Source: Streptomyces sp. NRRL B-1347
GTDB lineage: Bacteria; Actinomycetota; Actinomycetes; Streptomycetales; Streptomycetaceae
DNA: 64,000 nucleotides
NCBI RefSeq assembly: GCF_000720325.1
Contig: NZ_JOJM01000010.1
Coordinates: 92,902-156,901 of the forward strand
Direction of reading: 5' to 3'
Positions 34,561 through 42,364 of this stretch are shown one piece after another (position 1 is the first letter of the stretch; each line of letters opens with the position of its first letter). The notes beneath the pieces are model-generated. The model did no database searches. It had not been told where the DNA came from and worked only from the letters and a program-made list of their open reading frames with translations. The translations under genes were made by a program, and so were the position numbers.

Positions 34561-35193
34561 TCAGCGGCGTCCGGAACCGGGGAAGTCCAGCGTGAACCAG
34601 GTGCTGGTTCCCTTCCGGGTCCTGCGGCAGCCCCAGGCGGAGGCCATCGCCTCCACCAGCAGCAGGCCCCGGCCGTTCTCGGCGAGCGCGTCCACGGGGG
34701 AGTCGGCGACCACGGGAGCGCCGTCGCTGCCCGCGTCGTCGACCGTGACGAGGAGCGACGCGTGTCCTTGCCGGACACTGACCTCGACCGTCTCCTCGCC
34801 CTCCCGGCCCCAGAGGTCCTTCGGCGTGTGCTTGACGGCGTTGGACAGCAGTTCGCAGAAGAGGAGCTCCACGGTGTCCACCTGGTCACCCCACCCCCAC
34901 TCGATCAAGGAGCGGCGCACCCGGTGGCGGGCGCCGGGCACCGTGCTGACAGTGGCGGGCAGTCTGAGCCGCAGGGCCCGGAAGTCCCTCGGCTGTCGCG
35001 TGTCACGGCCTGGCGGATGGCGTCGGTCGGCCTCGGCTTGGCGCTCGGTCTTCTCAGGGGCTGTCTTCTCAGGGGCGGCCGCTGGGGGCTCTGAGCCGTG
35101 GGAGCGCCCGTCCCGCCTGCTCGCGGCCCGGGTGCTGGGCACGGGCCTGGTCTCCCGTGCCACGCTGCCGGCGTGGTCGTAGAACGGAGTCAT
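34561..35193 (-). CDS. anti-sigma-type ATP-binding regulatory protein (HATPase_c_2)
   Basis: This is a 210-residue protein with a C-terminal GHKL ATPase fold of the SpoIIAB/RsbW kind that is abundant in Streptomyces. It has an N box (ELLSNAVKHT, Asn118), a G1 box (VDDAGSDGAP) and a G2 box (ENGRGLLLVEAMAS). Residues 1-70 are low-complexity and Arg/Glu-rich. Such proteins bind or phosphorylate anti-sigma antagonists. GAGGAGG lies 5 nt before the ATG at 35193. No sigma factor gene is adjacent. Its position between the OmpR-like and LAL regulators suggests a regulatory island beside the biosynthetic genes. Confidence 0.83.
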   Translation of the reverse strand: MTPFYDHAGSVARETRPVPSTRAASRRDGRSHGSEPPAAAPEKTAPEKTERQAEADRRHPPGRDTRQPRDFRALRLRLPATVSTVPGARHRVRRSLIEWGWGDQVDTVELLFCELLSNAVKHTPKDLWGREGEETVEVSVRQGHASLLVTVDDAGSDGAPVVADSPVDALAENGRGLLLVEAMASAWGCRRTRKGTSTWFTLDFPGSGRR

Positions 35194-35503
35194 CTCTGCC
35201 TCCTCGGTTCCGCTGGGCGGAGCTGTGAGGGATCGCGCCTGTCGATACCCAGAGGACCGCGCGGATAGATGCGTGTTCAATGCGGGGCACCACCTAAAGC
35301 TCGGCGGAGAGCACGCATGTGCGGGGAGCTCACGTGCCGAGCCGCCGGGCGCCCGGGGCGCGACGAACCGCCCGGATCCACTCCCGTGCGCCCGGAAAGC
35401 GCCGGAAAACAGGGGCAAGGCGACGTCGGGACTGGCTACGCTGGACGTCCGGCTGGTGGCCGGGCAGGCGCGCCCGCTCACATCCTGCAGAGGACGAGAA
35501 CCG
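35194..35503. other. 310-bp divergent intergenic region
   Basis: This gap separates the anti-sigma-type gene (minus) from the LAL regulator (plus). I find no convincing -10/-35 pair, RNA hairpin or short gene. It must carry the promoters of both genes, but I cannot place them. Confidence 0.4.
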
Positions 35504-38413
35504 GTGGTTCAGGCTGCGACTTCCGCGGACGTCTCGTGGATGCGAAAGAACGGCTTCGCTCTGGTCGGCCGTGAGCGGGAGCTCGACGACCTCGTCACGT
35601 TCCTGCGGAGCCTGCCCTCGGTCGTCATGCTCGAAGGCGAGGCCGGATCCGGGAAGTCACGACTGGTGCGCGAGGCGGAACAGCGTCTGACGTCCTCCGG
35701 CACGCAGGTGGTGACGGGCCTGTGCCACCCACTGCGCGAGCCGTTCCCGTACGGCCCCGTCCTCGGGGCCATCGGCGAGGCGGCGGAGCACCTCCCGGCG
35801 GACTGCCTCCTGCCGCCCGAGACCGGGACGCTGGCCACCTACCTGCCGGGCCTGGCCGAGCATCTCGACGACTCCCGGCAGCTCGCCTCCGCGATGCCCG
35901 AGCGTCTGAGGCTCCTCCTGGGCATCCGGGCCGTCCTGCGGGCGGTCGGCCCTGTCGTGCTGGTCATCGAGGACATGCACTGGGCGGACGAGGCGACGCG
36001 TGAACTGCTGTTCCTCATCGCCCGCGAACCCCCGGACGGGCTCGGCCTCGTCCTGACCTACCGGGCGGAGGACCTGCCGCCCACCGAACCGGTCCTCGGC
36101 AGCGCCTACCGCCGGCCGATCGGCGTGGCGGGCGGCGAGATCCGGCTCCAGGCGCTGACCGCGCAGCAGGTCACGGACCTGGCCTCGGGCGTGGTCGGGC
36201 GCGTGGCGGGCCACTCCCTGGGGCGGGTGCTGTACCGGCGCAGCGCCGGACTCCCCCTGGTGGTGGAGGAGGACCTGCTCACGCTCCTGGACCGGCGCAA
36301 GAGGAGCAGCTCCCAAGGCCTCGAACAGGAATTGGAGTTCCTGGGCCGCTCACCGGCGCCGCGCTCCCTCCGCGAAGCCGTCCACGAGCGGCTGGCCGAG
36401 CTGCCCGAACCCGCCGCCCACCTCGTGGAGGCGGCGGCCGTCCTCGCGGTCCCCGCGGCCCAGGACGTCCTGGCCGAGGTGGCCGGTCTTGAGGCCGAGC
36501 AGGCGACCGCCGCGCTCACCCAGGCCCTGCACCGGTCCCTCCTGCACGAGCCGGAGTCCGCCACCTACGCCTTCCGCCACGTGCTCGCGCAGCAAGCCGT
36601 GTACGGAGACCTGCCCGGCCCGCGACGGCTGCACCTGCACCAGCGGGCCCACCGCGCCCTGCGCGGACAGCGGCAGCCCGCGCTGGTCCAGGTCGCCCAC
36701 CACTCCAAGGCGCTGGGCGACAAGCAGGCGTGGCTGCGCGAGGCGGAGGAGGCGGCCCGCGAAGCGGTCACCGTGGGAGACGACGGCATCGCCTCCCAAC
36801 TCCTGCACGGCATCCTCGGCGAGGAAGGAGTCCGGGCGGAGGTGCGGTCACGCGTCGCCCTCGCGCTGTGCGACATCGCGCACAAGTTCACGCGCTTCGC
36901 GCACCACCTGGCCATCATGCGGCGGCTCGTGGACGACCCCACCCTCCCCGTCCAGACCCGCGGCCGGGTGCGGCTCACGCTCGCCGCCGTGCTCATGAAC
37001 CACGCCGGTGACGTGGCCTCGTACCGCGAACTGATGAAGGCGCTGGAGGAACTCGAGCCGTGGCCCTCGCTCGCCGCGTCCGGGATGCTCAGTGCGATCT
37101 TCTACGAGCGTACGCAGACACCGGACGAGATCGACCGGTGGGTGGAGCGGGCCGAACACGCTCTCCAGGGCTGTGAGGACGAGGGTCGCCTTGCCGAACT
37201 CGCCTCCGCGAAGCTGTTCTTGATGTCCAGGAAGGGCCATGCCCGACTCTGGGACGTGGTCGACGCCCTCCCGCGGTCCTCCGCGCACCCCGAGGCGCGA
37301 AGGCAGCGGCTCATCGGCCTGTACAACGTCGGCGCGAACGCGCTGAACCGAGGGGAGGACGCGCGTGCGGGAGCGCTTCTGCGTGAAGCCGCCCGTCTCA
37401 CGGCCGACGGCGTCAACCCTTCCCTTGAATGCTTCGCCCGGACCCAGCTGCTGCGGTGCGACTGGTTCGCGGGCGAGTGGTCAAGCCTCGAAGAGCGCTT
37501 CGACGAACTGAACACCACCTGCCCCGACATGGCGATCGCCCACCGCGAACAGGCCCTCATCTGCGGGAGCCTGGCCGTCTCCAAGGGGCAGTGGGGCACC
37601 GCGATGGAGTACTTGGACTTCGCCCGCCACGCCGGTGAGCGCATCGGCGGAACGGTGTGCGCCCTGCATTCCGCGGCGTCGACCGCCGAGGTACACCTCG
37701 CCCGCGAGGAGCCGGACAAGGCGTGGGACGTGCTCGAACCGACGATCCGGCTGCTCCGGTCGTCCAGCCTCTGGTACAAGCCCTTGGGGGTGATCCAGGC
37801 GGCCGTCCGCGCGGGCCTGGCCACCGGTCACCACGAGGAGGCCCGGAGCCTGGTGGAAGAGGCCCTGGCGGCGAGGGTCACCCATGTCTCCCCGGCCGCG
37901 GACGCCGAACTCTGCGTCGCCCGTGGGCTGCTGGCACAGGACGCCGACCCCGAGAGCGCGGCCCAGTGGTTCGAGGAGGCCCGCGACAAGTGGCGGACCA
38001 TCGGCCGGCCCTACCCCGCGGCCCAGGCCGCGGAACTGCTCGCACGCTGCCGCAGCGGATCGGGGGCGCTCCTCGAACCCGCGGCTCTCGACGAACCGCT
38101 CGACACCTACGGCAGGCTGGGGGCCACCGCTGACGTCGCCCGCTGCCGGCGCGCCCTGCGGCAGGCGGGTGCGAAACGCCCCGCCACCCCCGGACGGCGT
38201 GGCTACGGCGAGGACCTTTCACCACGCGAGGTCGAGGTGGCCCGGCTGCTCGCCGAAGGCGCCAGCAACCGTGACATCGCTCAGGCGCTCTGCCTCTCGG
38301 TGCGCACGGTCGAGCACCATGTCGCCCGGACCCTGAAGAAGCTCCAGGTCGTCAACCGCGCGGAGGTGGCCGGGGCCCTCGACGCCCACCTCGGCGACGG
38401 TCCGGCTGGCTGA
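35504..38413 (+). CDS. LAL-type LuxR regulator with AAA ATPase domain
   Basis: This is a 969-residue large ATP-binding regulator of the LuxR family. The N-terminal AAA module has Walker A GEAGSGKS (within LVGRERELDDLVTF...) and Walker B VVLVIEDMHWADEAT. A long TPR-like helical region follows (about residues 400-890), then a C-terminal GerE helix-turn-helix (LSPREVEVARLLAEGASNRDIAQALCLSVRTVEHHV). These are frequent pathway-specific activators of polyketide and related clusters. I chose the GTG at 35504 with AGAGGA upstream; an ATG at 35540 directly before the NTPase domain is the alternative. It is a good candidate for the activator of the locus to its right. Confidence 0.9.
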   Translation: MVQAATSADVSWMRKNGFALVGRERELDDLVTFLRSLPSVVMLEGEAGSGKSRLVREAEQRLTSSGTQVVTGLCHPLREPFPYGPVLGAIGEAAEHLPADCLLPPETGTLATYLPGLAEHLDDSRQLASAMPERLRLLLGIRAVLRAVGPVVLVIEDMHWADEATRELLFLIAREPPDGLGLVLTYRAEDLPPTEPVLGSAYRRPIGVAGGEIRLQALTAQQVTDLASGVVGRVAGHSLGRVLYRRSAGLPLVVEEDLLTLLDRRKRSSSQGLEQELEFLGRSPAPRSLREAVHERLAELPEPAAHLVEAAAVLAVPAAQDVLAEVAGLEAEQATAALTQALHRSLLHEPESATYAFRHVLAQQAVYGDLPGPRRLHLHQRAHRALRGQRQPALVQVAHHSKALGDKQAWLREAEEAAREAVTVGDDGIASQLLHGILGEEGVRAEVRSRVALALCDIAHKFTRFAHHLAIMRRLVDDPTLPVQTRGRVRLTLAAVLMNHAGDVASYRELMKALEELEPWPSLAASGMLSAIFYERTQTPDEIDRWVERAEHALQGCEDEGRLAELASAKLFLMSRKGHARLWDVVDALPRSSAHPEARRQRLIGLYNVGANALNRGEDARAGALLREAARLTADGVNPSLECFARTQLLRCDWFAGEWSSLEERFDELNTTCPDMAIAHREQALICGSLAVSKGQWGTAMEYLDFARHAGERIGGTVCALHSAASTAEVHLAREEPDKAWDVLEPTIRLLRSSSLWYKPLGVIQAAVRAGLATGHHEEARSLVEEALAARVTHVSPAADAELCVARGLLAQDADPESAAQWFEEARDKWRTIGRPYPAAQAAELLARCRSGSGALLEPAALDEPLDTYGRLGATADVARCRRALRQAGAKRPATPGRRGYGEDLSPREVEVARLLAEGASNRDIAQALCLSVRTVEHHVARTLKKLQVVNRAEVAGALDAHLGDGPAG

Positions 38414-38480
38414 GCGCCGGTCGTCACGGTGGTCCGGCTCGCCCGAACGCGGTGGTGAGGTGCGGTGCGGACATGCGTGG

Positions 38481-38510
38481 GCCTCTGCCGGAGGCTTCTC
38501 CGGCAGAGGC
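38481..38510. terminator. bidirectional intrinsic terminator
   Basis: A perfect 13-bp stem (38481-38493 with 38498-38510) with a 4-nt loop lies between the convergent LAL regulator and small secreted protein genes. Confidence 0.75.
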
Positions 38511-38531
38511 CGCATCCCGGGCGAGTGTCCG

Positions 38532-38894
38532 CTACGCGCGGGCGGTGATCCGCTTGGCGTACCACTCGCCGTTGACGAACGAAGCCTCCACCAGCGCGTA
38601 GACGCCCACGCGCATGGGGCCGTAGTACTCGGCTCCGTCCCGGAGGCTGAAACGCATCTTCCCCCGCGCCGTCTCGAGCTCCAGGTAGTCGTCCTTGAAG
38701 GCGGTGATCTTGCCGAAGAACCGGGTGATCTCCGCCGGGTTCGCGGCCGTGCCGGCCGCCGGGGCGCTGATCGCCGTCACGGGCGGCTGCTCGGCCGCGG
38801 CCGCCTGCGCCGTCGACGTGAAGGCTCCCACGGTGCCCGCAAGCCCGATGACGACCGACGCCAGCTTGATCAGCGAATTCCGGGACCTGCTCAT
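38532..38894 (-). CDS. small secreted protein, paralogue of the gene at 39120
   Basis: This is a 120-residue exported protein with a signal peptide to about residue 34 (TSTAQAAAAEQ). The mature part is a small beta-rich domain: ITRFFGKITAFKDDYLELETARGKMRFSLRDGAEYYGPMRVGVYALVEASFVNGEWYAKRITA. The pattern of 'GKITA', 'VGVYALVEA' and a terminal 'AKxI' matches the neighbour at 39120, and the fold resembles an OB or small beta-barrel as in DUF5666-type proteins. AAGGAG precedes the ATG at 38894. The function is unknown. Confidence 0.72.
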   Translation of the reverse strand: MSRSRNSLIKLASVVIGLAGTVGAFTSTAQAAAAEQPPVTAISAPAAGTAANPAEITRFFGKITAFKDDYLELETARGKMRFSLRDGAEYYGPMRVGVYALVEASFVNGEWYAKRITARA

Positions 38895-39073
38895 GACGCA
38901 CTCCTTGATGTCGATACCGGATGCCCTTCGGGAAACGATGAAGTGGGGGATCCGGGCGGTGTTCTGACGTTTCGAAAAATACCCTTTCTGTAATTCCCGG
39001 AAGGGACTTGTTTCGCTCTTCTTTCGGTAGCTGGAAGCTGATTCACGTGAGCACTCGCCGGGGAATGAAAAGA

Positions 39074-39105
39074 GCCCGGGGATCCGCTGATGCGGATCCC
39101 CGGGC
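39074..39105 (-). terminator. intrinsic terminator with U-rich tail
   Basis: A perfect 14-bp stem (39074-39087 with 39092-39105) and a 4-nt loop are followed, on the minus strand, by a T-rich stretch (TCTTTTC). It ends the transcript of the secreted protein gene 14 bp upstream. Confidence 0.85.
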
Positions 39106-39119
39106 GAGCGGCGGAGGGG

Positions 39120-39455
39120 CTACCAGGTGACGATGACCTTGGCGGTGTAGACCCCGTCCTTGAGCGTTGCCGTGACGTCGGCATGGGCGCCGACCCTGAG
39201 GTGGCCGATCCAGTGGGCGTCACCGGTGAGCAGCACGGTCACCACCGTGCCGCCCGTGGAGACCTTGACGTGGTCGTCCGCCACGGCCGTGAGCTTGCCC
39301 TGGAAGTGCACGTACTGCCCCTGGGGCGCGACGCTGGACTGGGAGGAGTGCGCCGAAGCGGCCGCCTGCGCGGGGCCCGCGACCGCGATGCCCACCGCGC
39401 CCACGAGAGCGGCGGAGAAGAGGAACCGACCGATCTTGCCGGAGGTGTTGAGCAT
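39120..39455 (-). CDS. small secreted protein, paralogue of the gene at 38532
   Basis: This is a 111-residue protein with signal peptide MLNTSGKIGRFLFSAALVG...AQA (cleavage near residue 32). The mature domain, FQGKLTAVADDHVKVSTGG...LLTGDAHWIGHLRVGAHADVTATLKDGVYTAKVIVTW, aligns with its neighbour in strand pattern (GKxTA..DDxxxxxT......GPMRVG/GHLRVG..A.V.A...DG.Y.AK.I). The two genes are separated by a terminator, so they are transcribed separately but arose by tandem duplication. They are likely envelope or exported stress proteins. Confidence 0.72.
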   Translation of the reverse strand: MLNTSGKIGRFLFSAALVGAVGIAVAGPAQAAASAHSSQSSVAPQGQYVHFQGKLTAVADDHVKVSTGGTVVTVLLTGDAHWIGHLRVGAHADVTATLKDGVYTAKVIVTW

Positions 39456-39524
39456 GGGTGTCCTTCTTTCTGTATTGCTGGGGAGGGAATTGCGAAGGGC
39501 TTCTCTTTTCGGCCCGCGGCCAGG

Positions 39525-41195
39525 TTAGTAACTTCCCGGCGGTCGCGAGAATCTATTGCCCGTACCTTGCGGTGGCATCCGAAAAGGAAGGGAATTCGGG
39601 AACCCGGCACGCCTCGCGGGCCGGACGTGTTCACCGTCGGCAGGATTGGCCGGCGACCGGGACAGCCGTCGGCCGATGAGACAACAGAGCAGCAGGACAC
39701 CGACGGGCAGCGCCATCGTGGTGCGCCAGGCGCTGATGAACGTCTGCTGGACGACGGTGTCGGTGAAGGCGGCGAAGCAGTCGGTTTCGTACGGGGACAG
39801 GCCGACCGGGGCCGGTGGCCGCACGAGGCCGTCGCCGGGGCGGGACAGCAGGGATTCGGTGAAGGGGGCGCGCAGTTCGGCGGGCAGGCCCTTCCCGGCG
39901 GCGTGGGCGTGTACCGGCAGGTCGGCGGAGAGCCGCAGCCGCAGGAGAGCGCCGACAGTCACCCCGCCCAGTACGCCGCCGATCTGCCGGGCGGTGTTGA
40001 GCACGCCAGACGCACCGGACGCCAGGGGCGGGGCGACGCCGTGCAGGGCGAGGGCCGTGACGGGGGCGAGGGTGCAGCCGATGCCCGCGTCCGCGACGAG
40101 CATCGGAGGAAGCAGCTGCCAGGCGTTCATGCCGGGACGGGCACACAGGACCGTGAGGGCCAGCCCCGCCGCGTAGAGCAGGACCCCGAGGGTGAGCAGC
40201 CGGGCGGTGTGCGTGCCCAGGCTCCAGCGGCCCACCACCACGGCGGTGACACCGACGGCCAGCGCGGAGGGAGCGGTGATCGTGGCGGCGGCGAGCGGGT
40301 CGTGCCCCAGGATGTTCTGGAGGTAGAGCAGCAGCGGCAGAGCGGTGCCGATCACGGCGAAGTGGACCCCGGCACCGATGAGGGACGCCCTGACGAACGC
40401 GGGACTGCGGTACAGGGACCGGGGAACCAAGGGCTCGCCCCGCGCGCGCCGTTGCTGCGCGACGAGGCAGACCAGCAGCACCGCACCCACGCCGATCCAC
40501 GCCCCGGAGGCGGCCGACGCCGCGCCGTCGGGCCGGCCGAACTCCAAGAGCCCGTAGCAGAGCGCGGCCAGGCCGGACGTCACCAGGAGCGTGCCGGTGA
40601 CGTCCCAGCGATGCGGTACGCGCGGACGGTGATCCGGCACGAACACCGCCGCCAGGACGAAGGCGAAACAGCCGAGGGGCACATGGGCCAGGAAGATCCA
40701 CTCCCAGCCCGCCAGTGCGATCAGACCGCCACCGGCCAGAGGCCCCGCCACGGCGGAAAGACCGATGACACCGCCCCAGACACCGAACGCCGCGCCCCGC
40801 AGCCGCAGCGGGAACAGCACCGTGATGAACGCGCTCGTCTGCGGCGTCAACAGCGCCGCGCCCAGGCCCTGCACCACGCGCAGAGCGATCAACTCGCGGA
40901 TGCTGTCGCACGTTCCGCACCCGGCGGCAGCGATCGTGAAGACCGCGAGGCCGACCAGATACAGCCGCTTGGGGCCGAAGCGGTCACCCAGCCGCCCCGC
41001 CGTGATCAGCAGCGCCGCACAGGTCAGGACATAGGCGTTCACCACCCACAGCGCCTCGGCGAGACCGGCGTCGAACTCGCTGATCATGATGGGAACGGCG
41101 GCGTTGACCATCGTCGTGTCCATGGTGATCGCGAAGAAGCCGGTGCACAGCACGGCGAGGATCTGCCACGGCCGGCGAGGAGACGCAGGGGACAT
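39525..41195 (-). CDS. MFS multidrug exporter (EmrB/QacA, DHA2 family)
   Basis: This is an approximately 556-residue, 14-helix MFS exporter. It has the DHA2 N-terminus (LAVLCTGFFAITMDTTMVNAAVPIM), the motif A region GRLGDRFGPKRLYLVG, and motif C (GVIGLSAVAGPLAGGGLIALAGWEWIFLAHVP), which is characteristic of drug-proton antiporters. The C-terminal 50 residues are hydrophilic and Pro/Arg-rich. Start codon choice is open between the ATG at 41195 and a GTG at 41204. It ends the minus-strand biosynthetic operon and is the likely exporter or self-resistance protein for its product. Confidence 0.9.
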   Translation of the reverse strand: MSPASPRRPWQILAVLCTGFFAITMDTTMVNAAVPIMISEFDAGLAEALWVVNAYVLTCAALLITAGRLGDRFGPKRLYLVGLAVFTIAAAGCGTCDSIRELIALRVVQGLGAALLTPQTSAFITVLFPLRLRGAAFGVWGGVIGLSAVAGPLAGGGLIALAGWEWIFLAHVPLGCFAFVLAAVFVPDHRPRVPHRWDVTGTLLVTSGLAALCYGLLEFGRPDGAASAASGAWIGVGAVLLVCLVAQQRRARGEPLVPRSLYRSPAFVRASLIGAGVHFAVIGTALPLLLYLQNILGHDPLAAATITAPSALAVGVTAVVVGRWSLGTHTARLLTLGVLLYAAGLALTVLCARPGMNAWQLLPPMLVADAGIGCTLAPVTALALHGVAPPLASGASGVLNTARQIGGVLGGVTVGALLRLRLSADLPVHAHAAGKGLPAELRAPFTESLLSRPGDGLVRPPAPVGLSPYETDCFAAFTDTVVQQTFISAWRTTMALPVGVLLLCCLIGRRLSRSPANPADGEHVRPARRAGFPNSLPFRMPPQGTGNRFSRPPGSY

Positions 41196-41240
41196 GAGTG
41201 CCACGGCCCTTCAGAGAGGCGGTACCGGTGATCTGGGGCT

Positions 41241-41990
41241 TCATCGGGCGCTGTAACCGCCGTCGACGACGAGTCCGGCGCCCGTGACGTAGGAGGCCGC
41301 GGGCGAGGTGAGGAAGCCGACCGCGGCCGCGACCTCCTCGGGGCGGGCGGCGCGGCCCAGGGGTGTCGCGTCGATGGCCCGCTCCACGAACCGTGCCGGG
41401 GCGGTGCTGGTCATGGCGGTGGTGACCATGCCGGGGTAGACGGCGTTCACGCGGATCCCGCTGGGCGCGAGTTCGACGGCCGCGGCGGTCGTCATGGAAC
41501 GTACGGCGCCCTTGGCCGCGTGGTAGGCGAACGAGGCGCCGGAGCCCACGAGCGCGTAGACCGAAGCGATGTTGACGATCGCGCCGCCGCCCGCGGAACG
41601 CAGGCACGGGGCGACGGCCTTCATGCCGAGGAACGTGCCCCGCTGGCAGACGCGGACCACGCGGGCCCACTCCTGCTCGCCCGTGCCCTCCAGCGGTTGG
41701 TGCCCCAGCGCTCCGGCGTTGTTGACCAGCACGGTCAGGGCGCCGAAGCGGCGCCGGGCCAGCTGTGTCACCCGGGCCCACGCCTCGGGTTCGGTGACGT
41801 CGAGCGCGCAGCCAAGGGCGCGGCCGGACCCGCCCGCGCCGTTGAGTCCGACCGCGGCCTCGTGGCAGGCGTCGCCGTCGAGGTCGGTCACGAGCACCCC
41901 CATGCCGCGGGCGAGGAAGTGCTCGGTGATCGCCCGGCCGATGCCTCCCAGCGCACCCGTGACGAGGGCCACCTGGCTGCCCGCGGTCAT
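41241..41990 (-). CDS. short-chain dehydrogenase / 3-ketoacyl-ACP reductase-like (KR1)
   Basis: This is a 249-residue classical SDR. It has the nucleotide motif VTGALGGIGRA (TGxxxGxG), NNAG, an active-site serine in NIASVYALVG, the YHAAK tyrosine-lysine pair and C-terminal VTGAGLVVDGGYSA, all typical of FabG-like reductases. It uses NADPH to reduce a beta-keto group, presumably on the carrier protein encoded upstream. Its start overlaps the stop of the AcpS-like gene by 4 nt. A second, different ketoreductase lies in the same operon (47032-47778), so one of the two may have a tailoring role. Confidence 0.9.
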   Translation of the reverse strand: MTAGSQVALVTGALGGIGRAITEHFLARGMGVLVTDLDGDACHEAAVGLNGAGGSGRALGCALDVTEPEAWARVTQLARRRFGALTVLVNNAGALGHQPLEGTGEQEWARVVRVCQRGTFLGMKAVAPCLRSAGGGAIVNIASVYALVGSGASFAYHAAKGAVRSMTTAAAVELAPSGIRVNAVYPGMVTTAMTSTAPARFVERAIDATPLGRAARPEEVAAAVGFLTSPAASYVTGAGLVVDGGYSAR

Positions 41991-42364
41991 CGCCCGCCCG
42001 CCTTCGGCACCGGCAGCCAGACGAGCGCCGCGGCGTGCCCCCTGGCATGCGTCAAGGAGACGTGGGGGTGAGGCAGGTCCTTGCTCCGCAGGAGCTGTCC
42101 GGGGGTGCCACCGAACCGGATCACGGGCCCGGCGCCGGGGGCCCGGAGCACTTCGACCGCCCGGCAGAACCCCGGATCGGCCGGAAGGCCCAGGAGCGAG
42201 GCGACGGCGAGCTTGGCGGCCTTCCGCGCCGCCAGGTGCTCGTGCGCACGGCGGAAGCCGCGACTGAAGGAGATCTCCTCAGGCGTGAGCCAGTCGTGCC
42301 AGTGGTCGGCGTCCGCATCGGGGATCCGCTCCGGTGGGAGTAGGACGAGGGCGTGCGCCGCCAT
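41987..42364 (-). CDS. degenerate AcpS-like protein (phosphopantetheinyl transferase fold)
   Basis: This is a 125-residue protein that looks like an AcpS-type phosphopantetheinyl transferase without its catalytic metal ligands. It has LTPEEISFSRGFRRAHEHLAARKAAKLAVASLLGL followed by HVSLTHARGHAAALVWLP, the last strand region of AcpS. The N-terminal GxD motif is absent, and the conserved Lys-Glu pair is Lys48-Ala49. The usual metal-binding Asp and Glu are therefore both missing. The ATG overlaps the ketosynthase stop (TGATG), which shows tight coupling. It may be a structural or regulatory partner of the double ketosynthase or ACP rather than a transferase. Confidence 0.7.
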   Translation of the reverse strand: MAAHALVLLPPERIPDADADHWHDWLTPEEISFSRGFRRAHEHLAARKAAKLAVASLLGLPADPGFCRAVEVLRAPGAGPVIRFGGTPGQLLRSKDLPHPHVSLTHARGHAAALVWLPVPKAGGR

